Below are positions 23,326-30,969 of a stretch of DNA of 60,123 nt, piece by piece. The first letter of the stretch is position 1; each line of letters begins with the position of its first letter. The position numbers were made by a program, and so were the translations under genes. The notes below the pieces were generated by a model that was not told where the DNA came from, searched no databases, and saw nothing but the letters and a program-made list of their open reading frames with translations. The DNA comes from Candidatus Wildermuthbacteria bacterium (lineage in GTDB: Bacteria; Patescibacteriota; Minisyncoccia; Minisyncoccales; UBA10102): positions 1 to 60,123 of the forward strand of contig JACQMR010000007.1 in NCBI GenBank assembly GCA_016203455.1, read 5' to 3'.

Positions 23326-25128
23326 ATGAACTCGCTTCGCAACATAGCAATCATCGCGCATGTGGATCACGGCAAGTCCACGCTCGTGGACGCGCTTTTG
23401 CGCCAGTCAGAAACAAACCTCGGCAAGGTGGAGGCGGGCGAATTAATCATGGATTCAAATGAATTGGAGCGGGAGCGCGGTATTACCATTTTTTCAAAGA
23501 ACGCCGCCGTTATCTACAAGGGAACAAAAATCAATATCATAGATACTCCCGGGCATGCTGATTTCGGAGGAGAGGTGGAGCGCGTGCTGAACATGGCAGA
23601 CGGTTCTTTACTGCTGGTTGATGCGCAGGACGGCCCTATGCCCCAGACGAGATTTGTGCTGAAAAAGGCGTTTGAGGCAAAGCATAAAGTCATTGTGGTG
23701 ATCAATAAGATTGACAAGCCCAACGCGAGAGTGGAGTTTGTGCATGAAAAGATCATAGAGCTGTTTATGGACTTGGGAGCAACGGACGACCAGCTTAATT
23801 TCCCCGTGATTTACGCGGCCGGAAAATTGGGTTTGGCCGGAGCAGAACCGAATCTTGCCAACATGACCGATATTGTGCCTTTGTTTAATGCGATTGTTGA
23901 GCATATTCCGGCTCCAATAGTGGCAGACGGACCTTTGCAGATGATGGTGGTGTCCATTGGATACGACAACTACCAAGGAAGAATTGCCATTGGGAGAGTG
24001 CACAGGGGCATATTGAAAAACGGCGCGCAGATAGCGCATATTTCGCGCGAGGGGATAAAGAAAAATTGTAAAATCACTTCTCTAACAACTTATTCCGGCT
24101 TGGCGCGGATTCCGGCGGAAGAAGTCGGAGCGGGCGATATTGCCGCCGTTGCGGGAGTGCCAGATGTCAACATTGGAGACACCATCTCCGACGCGGAACA
24201 GGCGGAGGCGTTAACCCCCATTGCCATTGAGAAGCCAACGGTGAAAATGATTTTTTCGGTGAACAACTCTCCGTTTTCCGGACAAGAAGGCACTTATTGC
24301 ACTTCCAGGAACTTGCGGGATCGGTTGTTCAAAGAGCTGGATAATGATGTCGCTTTGCGCGTGGAAGATACCGACTCGCCCGATGAATTCGCCATTTCCG
24401 GAAGAGGAGAGCTTCATCTTTCCATCTTAATTGAAAAAATGCGCAGAGAGGGATACGAATTCCAGGTGTCAAAGCCCGAGGTTATATTCAAGGAAGAAGG
24501 GAAAGAGATTCTAGAACCCGTGGAAGACGCGTGGATAGAAGTGCCGGATGAATATTCGGGCATGGTGATCCAAAAAATGGCATTGAGAAAAGGCGAGTTA
24601 AAGAACATGAAAGTGGAAAACGGCATTACCTATTTTCATTTCTTTATTCCCACGCGGGGTCTCATAGGATTCCGCAATGAGTTTTTGCTTGAAACCAAAG
24701 GCATGGGTGTGATCAACTCGCTGTATTCGGGATATTTTCCGCGCATTTCTGGACTGGAGACCAATCCGCACGGGTCGCTGATCGCATATGAAACCGGCGT
24801 TACAACCGCGTACGCGCTTTTGAAGTCCCAAGAACGGGGCGTTATGTTCGTGGAACCCGGCGAAAGAGTATACGAAGGGCAGGTGGTTGGAAAAAACGCC
24901 AAGGAAGACGATCTGGTGGTTAATGTGTGCAAATCAAAGCATCTAAACAACTTTCGAGCGAAAGCCGAGGCGGTGACGGATGATCTTGTTGCAAAAAGAG
25001 TTCTGTCTTTGGAGCAGGCGCTGGAATACATTGGGGGAGATGAATTGCTTGAAGTAACCCCCAAGAACATCCGGTTGAGAAAGCGGGTTTTGCAGAATAA
25101 TCTGCGAAAGAAAGCAGATGAAGATTGA
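23326..25128 (+). CDS. typA: Ribosome-binding GTPase TypA/BipA
   Basis: A 600-residue translational GTPase of the EF-G/LepA group. G1 AHVDHGKST and G2/G3 (RERGITI, DTPGHADFGGEVER) lie in the first 90 residues, and NKIDKP is G4. EF-G-like domains III and V and the BipA-specific C-terminal domain follow (RGLIGFRNEFLLETKG and a KSKHLNNFRAK segment). It acts on ribosome assembly and stress adaptation. The start at 23326 matches the promoter spacing; an upstream start at 23299 overlaps the promoter. Confidence 0.96.
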   Translation: MNSLRNIAIIAHVDHGKSTLVDALLRQSETNLGKVEAGELIMDSNELERERGITIFSKNAAVIYKGTKINIIDTPGHADFGGEVERVLNMADGSLLLVDAQDGPMPQTRFVLKKAFEAKHKVIVVINKIDKPNARVEFVHEKIIELFMDLGATDDQLNFPVIYAAGKLGLAGAEPNLANMTDIVPLFNAIVEHIPAPIVADGPLQMMVVSIGYDNYQGRIAIGRVHRGILKNGAQIAHISREGIKKNCKITSLTTYSGLARIPAEEVGAGDIAAVAGVPDVNIGDTISDAEQAEALTPIAIEKPTVKMIFSVNNSPFSGQEGTYCTSRNLRDRLFKELDNDVALRVEDTDSPDEFAISGRGELHLSILIEKMRREGYEFQVSKPEVIFKEEGKEILEPVEDAWIEVPDEYSGMVIQKMALRKGELKNMKVENGITYFHFFIPTRGLIGFRNEFLLETKGMGVINSLYSGYFPRISGLETNPHGSLIAYETGVTTAYALLKSQERGVMFVEPGERVYEGQVVGKNAKEDDLVVNVCKSKHLNNFRAKAEAVTDDLVAKRVLSLEQALEYIGGDELLEVTPKNIRLRKRVLQNNLRKKADED

Positions 25129-25148
25129 AGATTAGTTTTTAGTTGGTT

Positions 25149-25172
25149 TGCCCCGAGCAGTATCGAGGGGTA
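25149..25172. repeat. CCCCGA hairpin in spacer
   Basis: CCCCGA...TCGAGGGG inverted repeat with one bulge in the spacer after typA, a possible weak terminator. The rest of the 25129-25227 spacer is AT-rich. Confidence 0.4.
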
Positions 25173-25227
25173 GTTTGCAGTTTTTAGACATAAGATACAA
25201 AATACGATATACAACATACGGTTCGTT

Positions 25228-25641
25228 ATGATTTTCAAGCATCTTTTCTTTATAGGGTGGGCTCCGGCGCTTGTTCTGCTCGCGCAGGGGGCGGTTGTTT
25301 CATGGACTCATCTGTATTGGACATTTCCCTGGCTGGATATTCCCGCGCATTTTTTGGGAGGAGCGAGCATCGCCATCGCGGGCGGTAACGCAATTGCTTC
25401 TTTAAACGCGGCGGGGCGCGTTCCTTTTTTGCCCCGCTTTTTTTCTGCTGTATGCGTTTTTTCGTTTGTCGCGCTGGCGGCAGTGGGTTGGGAATGGTTT
25501 GAATTCTTGGGGGATTATCTGCTTGGCACGAATATGCAGGCAACCACTCAAGACACCATGGCCGATTTTCTTTTCGGGCTTTTGGGCGGCGCGTGCGTTC
25601 TCATTTTGCAAAGTATGTATTTTAAGCGGAGGGTTTCTTGA
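25228..25641 (+). CDS. Four-span membrane protein, DUF2238/YjdF-like
   Basis: A 137-residue integral membrane protein with four predicted spans. A DIPAHFLGG motif lies in span 2. Span 3 carries WEWFEFLGDYLLG, followed by the TQDTMADFLFGLLGG stretch that typifies the DUF2238/YjdF group. Function unknown; the conserved His, Glu and Asp within the membrane suggest metal or proton handling. It ends over the promoter of the ZIP gene. Confidence 0.65.
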   Translation: MIFKHLFFIGWAPALVLLAQGAVVSWTHLYWTFPWLDIPAHFLGGASIAIAGGNAIASLNAAGRVPFLPRFFSAVCVFSFVALAAVGWEWFEFLGDYLLGTNMQATTQDTMADFLFGLLGGACVLILQSMYFKRRVS

Positions 25642-25666
25642 TAAGCGCGATTCGGTTTCGTATACT
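25638..25666 (+). promoter_or_regulatory. Promoter of the ZIP gene (leaderless layout)
   Basis: TTGATA, 17-nt spacer, TATACT; the ATG follows 8 nt later at 25674. Confidence 0.75.
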
Positions 25667-25673
25667 AAACGCA

Positions 25674-26417
25674 ATGGATTCTTTGTTGTATATCATAGGA
25701 GCAACGGCGGGCATTAGTTTGCTTTCGTTTTCGGGAAGTTTTCTTTTGTTTTTCAAGCACGCGGTATTAGAAAAAGTATCTTTGTTTTTAGTTGCTTTGG
25801 CGGCCGGAGCTTTGCTTGGAACCGCGATTCTGCATCTCTTGCCCGAGGCGCTGGAGCAGGGGTTTCCTCCCGAAAGTTTATTTGTGGTGCTTATTGGATT
25901 TTGCGTTTTTTACATGGGGGAAAAACTCATGCATTTGCATCACGGCGCGGAGGGCAAGGGCGAGCACGGACCCCGCTCTTTGGGAGCGTTAAGTTTGCTC
26001 GGGGACGGACTGCATAACTTTGTGGACGGGGTTGTTTTGGCGGCCGCGTTTCTTGTTGACATAAAACTCGGGTTGGTAACAACGGCCGCGGTTGCATTGC
26101 ACGAGGTTCCTCAAGAGATCGCGGAGTTTGGGGTATTGCTGTATTCAGGGCTTTCAAAAAGGAGGGCATTGCTGTTGAATTTTTTATCCGCGACAACGGT
26201 TATATTGGGAGGCGTATTCGGGTTTTTCGCGCATGGACTCTACGCGTCTTTCGTGCCTGCGGTTTTGGCGTTTGCCACGGGCACCTTTTTGTATATTGGA
26301 GCTTCCGGATTCATACCCGAGGTAAAAGAGGAGCGGCATCCGGGCAAAACCGCAGGACTCTTTTTGGTGTTTGTTTCCGGCCTTTTGTTAATGTGGCTTT
26401 TTGCCGGGCTGGAATAA
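25674..26417 (+). CDS. ZIP-family divalent metal transporter
   Basis: A 247-residue membrane protein with eight predicted spans. The ZIP metal site is visible: GDGLHNFVDG in span 4 and ALHEVPQEIAEFG in span 5. A His-rich cytoplasmic loop (MHLHHGAEGKGEHG) comes before span 4. It probably imports Zn2+ or a similar metal. The frame can be read from 25638, but the promoter places the start at 25674. Confidence 0.92.
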   Translation: MDSLLYIIGATAGISLLSFSGSFLLFFKHAVLEKVSLFLVALAAGALLGTAILHLLPEALEQGFPPESLFVVLIGFCVFYMGEKLMHLHHGAEGKGEHGPRSLGALSLLGDGLHNFVDGVVLAAAFLVDIKLGLVTTAAVALHEVPQEIAEFGVLLYSGLSKRRALLLNFLSATTVILGGVFGFFAHGLYASFVPAVLAFATGTFLYIGASGFIPEVKEERHPGKTAGLFLVFVSGLLLMWLFAGLE

Positions 26418-26435
26418 AAAGAATATGATAAGGGA

Positions 26436-27008
26436 ATGATTCTGGGATTCTTGGACTGGTATACCGTGTTTGTCATTATGCACCTTATCGGGGTTACCCT
26501 GGGAGCGGGCGGAGCTTTTGTTTCAGATGTTATGTTTTTTGCCAGCGTGAAAGATAAAAAGATTTCGTATTCGGAACTCCGGTTTTTAAAACTCGGGGGC
26601 AAGGTTGTCATAGTGGGGTTGTGCGTGCTGGTTGTTTCGGGCGTTCTGCTGTTTTCTCTGGATCCCGCGAGATATATGGAGTCGTCCAAGTTTTTGGCTA
26701 AAATGACCATTGTGGCTGTTCTTATTTTAAACGGCGTGTTATTCCACGCGGTTCATATGCCCATGCTTAATCGTTTGGAGGCAAATCCTTTGCCCACTTC
26801 CGCCGAGTTTTTCAAGAAGAGTTCTTTATTTGTCGCGAGCGGCGCGATCTCTCTGGTTTCATGGCTGTTCGCTCTTTCTTTGGGAGCGATTTCTTCTATT
26901 CCGTATCCGTACTGGATGATTATGGCGGTGTATGCCGCGTGCGCCGCGGGCGCTGTGGCCGGAGTGATTATGCTCAAGAAACGATGGTTTTTCTTGACGA
27001 AACGATAA
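26436..27008 (+). CDS. Hypothetical multi-span membrane protein
   Basis: A 190-residue hydrophobic protein with about five predicted spans and intramembrane His residues (IMHLIG, LFHAVHMP). The pattern resembles DUF2269-like or heme-associated membrane proteins, but I cannot assign it. TATGAT ends 6 nt before the ATG, again leaderless. Its 3' end contains the -35 of the next transcription unit. Confidence 0.6.
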   Translation: MILGFLDWYTVFVIMHLIGVTLGAGGAFVSDVMFFASVKDKKISYSELRFLKLGGKVVIVGLCVLVVSGVLLFSLDPARYMESSKFLAKMTIVAVLILNGVLFHAVHMPMLNRLEANPLPTSAEFFKKSSLFVASGAISLVSWLFALSLGAISSIPYPYWMIMAVYAACAAGAVAGVIMLKKRWFFLTKR

Positions 27009-27022
27009 GAGTGCGGTATAGT
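26994..27022 (+). promoter_or_regulatory. Promoter of the 27166 small gene
   Basis: TTGACG, 17-nt spacer, TATAGT; transcription would start near 27029. Confidence 0.65.
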
Positions 27023-27028
27023 TAATTT

Positions 27029-27165
27029 CGTACTAGAGTCGAGTACAGGTTCGCGCTCCGATAAAGTAGGGCGCGTCAGGCAAAGTACTACAAAGATTAT
27101 TTTAATCAAGTTGTACTTCTTCTCTCGTGGAGGAAAATTCCGGAGAGAAATCTTTTCAGAGGCCT
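27029..27165 (+). promoter_or_regulatory. Structured 5' leader
   Basis: About 137 nt between promoter and ATG with several possible hairpins: GTACT/AGTAC-type long-range pairing, GCGCTCC/AGGGCGC, and CTCTC...GGAGAG (27121-27147). It is unusually long for a 44-residue gene; it may be regulatory. Confidence 0.4.
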
Positions 27166-27300
27166 ATGGTTCAAGGATCGTGGCCCTGCGCCGATTGCGG
27201 CACAGTGATCACCGAGCTTCCTTTTGAGCCAAGACCCGGAAGCCAGGTTCGGTGCAAAGAGTGCTTCCGCAAGTCAAAACCGGCCAGGAGAGATTTCTAA
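27166..27300 (+). CDS. Small zinc-ribbon protein, 44 aa
   Basis: A 44-residue peptide with two Cys pairs, WPCADCGTVITELPFEP and VRCKECF, and a basic tail. It matches the short zinc-ribbon proteins often seen next to each other in Patescibacteria. It probably binds Zn2+; its partner is unknown. It is too short for many gene callers. The ribosome site (AGAGG) is weak. Confidence 0.65.
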   Translation: MVQGSWPCADCGTVITELPFEPRPGSQVRCKECFRKSKPARRDF

Positions 27301-27302
27301 AT

Positions 27303-27348
27303 CAAACCAAATCCCCGCCGCAAGGCGGGCTTTGGTTTGCGCGTTTTT
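27303..27348 (+). terminator. Terminator of the 44-aa gene
   Basis: Long stem CAAACCAAA...TTTGGTTTG with inner CCGCC-GCAA-GGCGG, then GTTTTTCTATTTT. It starts just after the stop codon. Confidence 0.85.
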
Positions 27349-27401
27349 CTATTTTGTGGTATGGGCAAGGTAGCGTGAATGTTTGCCGCTGGAGGTATAC
27401 A

Positions 27402-27650
27402 ATGAAATGGATGGTATGCCGCGGTTGCTCGGCGTATGTTGACGCCGCGCAATCGCTCCGAACTTGCCCGAATTGCAGGCAAGATCTTGAGGGAGCGGAC
27501 CTTACGGTCCTTGCTCCCGCAGTATTGCGCTATCTGGCGCGATACTACCCTCCTGACTGGGGGGGCATCTGGACCTCCGATCTTTCGGCATTTGCGCCGG
27601 AACTGGCGCAACGGTTGGGACCTCGCCTCGCTAGTATTATTCGTGCTTAA
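27402..27650 (+). CDS. Zinc-ribbon protein, 82 aa
   Basis: An 82-residue protein with an N-terminal zinc ribbon (CRGC ... CPNC, residues 6-28) and a short helical C-terminus. GGAGG at 27391-27395 fixes the ATG at 27402; a longer frame from 27252 overlaps the preceding gene and terminator. Its stop codon is inside its own terminator hairpin. Function unknown. Confidence 0.6.
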   Translation: MKWMVCRGCSAYVDAAQSLRTCPNCRQDLEGADLTVLAPAVLRYLARYYPPDWGGIWTSDLSAFAPELAQRLGPRLASIIRA

Positions 27651-27668
27651 ATCAAGCACGATTTTTTT
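27642..27668 (+). terminator. Terminator of the 82-aa gene
   Basis: CGTGCTT and AAGCACG arms followed by ATTTTTTT. Confidence 0.88.
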
Positions 27669-27677
27669 AGACGCAAC

Positions 27678-28484
27678 ATGAACATGGTTGAGTATGCGAA
27701 AGAAATTCAGTGGCTGATCCGCGAGAAATACGGGGGAGTTTTAACGGCGAAAGCAAAAAAAGATATTGAGCGCATCAAAAAAGGGGAGCCGGTTGATTTT
27801 GTTATCGGGTTCGCGGAGTTCGCGGGTTGCGTCATTGATTTGTCGTTTCGCCCATTGATTCCGCGGTCGGAAACCGAGTATTGGGTTTTTCAGGCAGTGG
27901 AAGATATTCAGAACTCTGCCAAAAAAGACACTCGTACCCCGTGTCCCGTGCGGGTTTTGGACCTGTTTTCCGGTTCCGGATGCGTTGGCATGGCTCTGCT
28001 CAAACATATTCCGCGCGCAGTTGTTGATTTCGCGGAAAAAGACAAAAAACTGCTTTCTCAAATTCGTTTGAATATCAAAAAGGGGCGGGCGGATCAATTG
28101 TTCACAACCAAGAAGGTCATTAAACAGAGGCGATATCGCGTTATATATTCTGATGTGTTTTCTGGCATACGCGGGGAATATGACTATATCCTTGCCAACC
28201 CGCCGTACATAGCAGAATCAAGAAAAAATAGAGTACAGTCCTCGGTATTGAAATATGAACCAAAAGAGGCGCTGTTCGCGGGCAAAGACGGATTGTCTGT
28301 TATCAAGCGGTTTCTTGCGTCGGCGAAGAAGTATCTTGCAAAGCAAGGAAAAATCTATCTTGAGTTTGACTCGCCTCAAAAGCCCGCCATTGAAAAACTG
28401 CTCAAACGGCATGGCTATTCCCGTTGGCATTTTTTTAAAGACCAGTACTCCAAATGGCGCTTTGTCGTCATATCTTCCCTTTAA
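27678..28484 (+). CDS. prmC: PrmC/HemK-type protein glutamine N5-methyltransferase
   Basis: A 268-residue SAM-dependent methyltransferase. The SAM-binding motif DLFSGSGCVGMALL and the catalytic NPPY (ILANPPYIAES) are both present, the signature of release-factor glutamine methyltransferases that modify the GGQ motif of RF1/RF2. The N-terminal helical domain is present but short. Its 3' end is followed at once by a DnaA-box hairpin. Confidence 0.85.
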   Translation: MNMVEYAKEIQWLIREKYGGVLTAKAKKDIERIKKGEPVDFVIGFAEFAGCVIDLSFRPLIPRSETEYWVFQAVEDIQNSAKKDTRTPCPVRVLDLFSGSGCVGMALLKHIPRAVVDFAEKDKKLLSQIRLNIKKGRADQLFTTKKVIKQRRYRVIYSDVFSGIRGEYDYILANPPYIAESRKNRVQSSVLKYEPKEALFAGKDGLSVIKRFLASAKKYLAKQGKIYLEFDSPQKPAIEKLLKRHGYSRWHFFKDQYSKWRFVVISSL

Positions 28485-28529
28485 AACTTATCCTGCCTTA
28501 GCTGTGGATAACTAAGGCAGGATAAGTTT
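28484..28529. repeat. DnaA-box hairpin, copy 3 (variant arms)
   Basis: 18-bp perfect arms (AAACTTATCC-TGCCTTAG) around a loop with TGTGGATAA at 28503-28511. The arms differ from copies 1, 2 and 4, but the loop is conserved. It overlaps the prmC stop. Confidence 0.88.
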
Positions 28530-28562
28530 GAATGAGAATCATGGTAGAATGGTTGTATTGTG

Positions 28563-30209
28563 ATGAATTTGAAAGAGGAATTGCAAAGCATTTTGCGGGG
28601 GGAAGTGAATGATTCGCCCGATTTGCTGAAGGCATACGGCAGGGACGCGAGTTTGTTTGAAGTGTTGCCCCGCATTGTCGTGTTCCCAAAAGACGCCAAA
28701 GATATACAGGCGCTGGTGAATTTTGCCCAGGAGCATCCGGAAGAGCGAATCTCTTTGACTTGCAGGTCCGGCGGAACCGATATGACCGGCGGGCCTCTCG
28801 GGGAGAGTATTATCGTGGATATGACCCGCCATTTCAACAAGATTTTGGAGATTGGCAATGGCATGGCGAGAGTTCAGCCAGGCGTCTACTACCGCGATTT
28901 TGAGAAAGTTGCAAAAGAACAGGGCCTGCTTTTGCCTTCGTACCCTGCTTCCAAAGACATTTGCACGGTTGGGGGCATGGTGGCTAATAATTCAGGAGGC
29001 GAGAAGACATTATCATGGGGCAAGACCGAGGATTATATCCTTGATTTGAAAGTGGTTCTTGCCGACGGGCGTGAGCATGACATTCGTCCGATTTCTTCGC
29101 TGGAATTGGAAGGAAAAATGAACGATCCGGAGTTTGAGGGGGATATATATCGGAACACATTCTCTTTGGTGCGAGATAACGCGGAGGAGCTCAAAGAGGC
29201 CAAGCCCAAAGTTTCCAAGAATTCCGCGGGATATTATCTCTGGAATGTATGGGATGGGAGTTGTTTTGATTTGACAAAGCTGTTCGCGGGTTCCCAGGGA
29301 ACGCTTGGCATCGTGACGGAAATAACATTTCGCCTTATCTCTCCCAAGAAGCATTCCGCTCTTTTGGTGTTATTTTTGTATGATCTTGCTCCTTTGGCGG
29401 ACATCGTGGATGTTTTGCTGAAAAGAAAGCCGGAGACGCTGGAATCGTATGACGATCAAACGCTGAAATTTGCCCTTACGCATATTCCGGATTTCTTTAA
29501 GATTCTTGGCGGAAGTTTTTTCTCGCTTGGCGTTCAGTTTTTGCCCGAATTGTTTATGTTTTTACAAGGAGGATTTCGGTTGCCCAAGGTAGTGGCGCTT
29601 GCCGAATTCACCGGGGATTCGGAAGAAGAGGTGTCTGAAAAAGCGCGGCATGCCCAACATGATCTGCGAAGGTTTTCTTTGCGGACAAGAGTAGCTCAAA
29701 ACGATGCCGAAGAGTTGAAATTTCTCACGGTGCGCAGGCAAAGTTTTAATCTTTTGCGCCATCATGTGAAAGGCGTTCGTACCGCTCCGTTTATTGACGA
29801 CATTATTGTCTCTCCCAAGGTTTTGCCCCAATTTTTACCCCGGTTGCAAGAGATTCTTAAAAAGCATCCTTCTTTGGTATATACGATAGCGGGCCATGTG
29901 GGCGACGGAAATTTCCACATTATTCCTTTAATGGATATGCAAAAGCAAGAAAACAGGGATATGATTCCCGGCATGATGAAAGAGGTGCATGATTTGGTGT
30001 TTTCTTTTGGGGGCTCCATGACCGCAGAGCATAATGACGGCATTATACGAACTCCATTTTTGAAAGATATGTACGGAGAAAAGATCGTGGATTTGTTCCG
30101 GAAGACCAAAAAGATTTTTGACCCGATGAATATATTCAACCCGGGAAAAAAAGTGGAAGGTTCGTGGGAATACGCGGCCACCCATCTTATACGGGAAAAT
30201 AATACATAA
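28563..30209 (+). CDS. GlcD-like FAD-dependent oxidase
   Basis: A 548-residue flavoprotein of the glycolate oxidase/D-lactate dehydrogenase group. The PCMH-type FAD domain spans about residues 35-215 (TCRSGGTDMTGGPLGESI, YPASKDICTVGGMVANNSGG). The FAD-oxidase C-terminal domain follows, with GHVGDGNFH, an AEHNDGIIRTPFL segment and MNIFNPGKK at the end. The C-terminal iron-sulfur domain found in some relatives is absent. Substrate is probably a 2-hydroxy acid. It is upstream of the cobalamin riboswitch but the switch has its own promoter. Confidence 0.88.
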   Translation: MNLKEELQSILRGEVNDSPDLLKAYGRDASLFEVLPRIVVFPKDAKDIQALVNFAQEHPEERISLTCRSGGTDMTGGPLGESIIVDMTRHFNKILEIGNGMARVQPGVYYRDFEKVAKEQGLLLPSYPASKDICTVGGMVANNSGGEKTLSWGKTEDYILDLKVVLADGREHDIRPISSLELEGKMNDPEFEGDIYRNTFSLVRDNAEELKEAKPKVSKNSAGYYLWNVWDGSCFDLTKLFAGSQGTLGIVTEITFRLISPKKHSALLVLFLYDLAPLADIVDVLLKRKPETLESYDDQTLKFALTHIPDFFKILGGSFFSLGVQFLPELFMFLQGGFRLPKVVALAEFTGDSEEEVSEKARHAQHDLRRFSLRTRVAQNDAEELKFLTVRRQSFNLLRHHVKGVRTAPFIDDIIVSPKVLPQFLPRLQEILKKHPSLVYTIAGHVGDGNFHIIPLMDMQKQENRDMIPGMMKEVHDLVFSFGGSMTAEHNDGIIRTPFLKDMYGEKIVDLFRKTKKIFDPMNIFNPGKKVEGSWEYAATHLIRENNT

Positions 30210-30242
30210 GGTGTCCGCAACTGGTTGTATATTCATTAACTC

Positions 30243-30272
30243 TTGACTTGTTTTGGAGGTGCGGGGTACAAT
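30243..30272 (+). promoter_or_regulatory. Promoter of the cobalamin-riboswitch operon
   Basis: TTGACT at 30243-30248, 18-nt spacer, TACAAT at 30267-30272. Transcription would begin around 30279, just before the aptamer. Confidence 0.8.
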
Positions 30273-30285
30273 CTTTTTAGGCACA

Positions 30286-30385
30286 TAACAGAAAGAACGG
30301 AATCAGAGGAAGCGGGTGAGATTCCCGCGCTCCCCCGGAACGGTAATCCGCAGTGTGCGGAAAGCCCGGTCGACTGGTTCTGTTA
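30286..30385 (+). promoter_or_regulatory. Cobalamin (B12) riboswitch aptamer
   Basis: A 100-nt aptamer closed by a perfect 8-bp P1 stem (TAACAGAA / TTCTGTTA). Conserved core blocks are in order: GAGGAAGCGGGTGAGATTCC, CGCGCTCCCCCGGAACGGTA, then GGAAAGCCCGGTCGACTGG. These match the cobalamin-riboswitch consensus (the GGTGAGA-type P3 region, the CCCCG-AACnGTAA core and the AAGCCCG...AC box). The region to 30480 contains a GCGCATGATG/CATCTGTGC hairpin and a short CTCC/GGAG hairpin followed by seven T, a possible terminator-type expression platform. It controls the two genes downstream. Confidence 0.85.
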
Positions 30386-30454
30386 ATAGTTTTTTGTCTT
30401 TCGCGGGAAAGAAATGCGCATGATGTTTTTTTAAGTCAGCATCTGTGCTTCAAA

Positions 30455-30478
30455 GCTCTCCCGGGGAGTTTTTTTGTT
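30455..30478 (+). terminator. Possible riboswitch terminator
   Basis: CTCTCCCGGGGAG hairpin followed by TTTTTTTG between aptamer and first gene. The stem is short, so the regulatory mechanism is uncertain. Confidence 0.45.
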
Positions 30479-30525
30479 TATTCCGCATGTCAGTTTTTTA
30501 TGAGTATTGCATGATATTCAGCGAT

Positions 30526-30969
30526 ATGAAGGGGATATTCGCCAGATACGGGTTGTTCGCGGTTCTTTCCATAAGCGCTGGTGGATTCGCATTTTTCTCC
30601 TTTATTTGGGGTAGGACAGGATATGATGTCCTACCTTTGGCAAATCAGGAAACCTGGGCGCAGGAACAAGTTGCCGTTTTTCTTGACTTTCAGGGGGAGA
30701 GATATAAAGCGGAGCTAACGGCAGGAAGTTCGGCGCTTGATCTCATGGAATACGCGCGCCAATCCGGCCAATTCAGTTTTGAGGGCAGAGAGTATCCCGG
30801 AATAGGGTTTTTTGTGGACGAGGTTGCCGGAATCAAGCAAGACCCGAGAGAGAGAAAGTATTGGATATATTATATTAACGGAAAGAAGGCAACTGTCGGG
30901 GTGTCTTCATATAAACTGCAAGAAGGAGATGTAATTTCCTGGAAATACGAGGATGATGAAAATTTTTAG
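30526..30969 (+). CDS. Membrane-anchored DUF4430 protein (transcobalamin beta-domain-like)
   Basis: A protein of about 147 residues: one N-terminal membrane anchor (residues 8-28), then a DUF4430-type domain (about 45-145) outside the cell. The domain's hallmark GIGFFVDEVAGI...YWIYYINGKKATVGV...YKLQEGDVISWKYE (split here) is the pattern of the C-terminal beta-domain of intrinsic factor and transcobalamin, which covers bound B12. An earlier GTG (30445) and ATGs (30487, 30511) are possible, but 30445 lies inside the riboswitch platform. It overlaps the next gene by 17 bp. The riboswitch upstream supports a role in B12 capture. Confidence 0.78.
   Translation: MKGIFARYGLFAVLSISAGGFAFFSFIWGRTGYDVLPLANQETWAQEQVAVFLDFQGERYKAELTAGSSALDLMEYARQSGQFSFEGREYPGIGFFVDEVAGIKQDPRERKYWIYYINGKKATVGVSSYKLQEGDVISWKYEDDENF

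Noticed and set aside
30445-30525. Start of the DUF4430 protein at GTG 30445
   Set aside because: It lies in the riboswitch expression platform, overlapping the short terminator-like hairpin.
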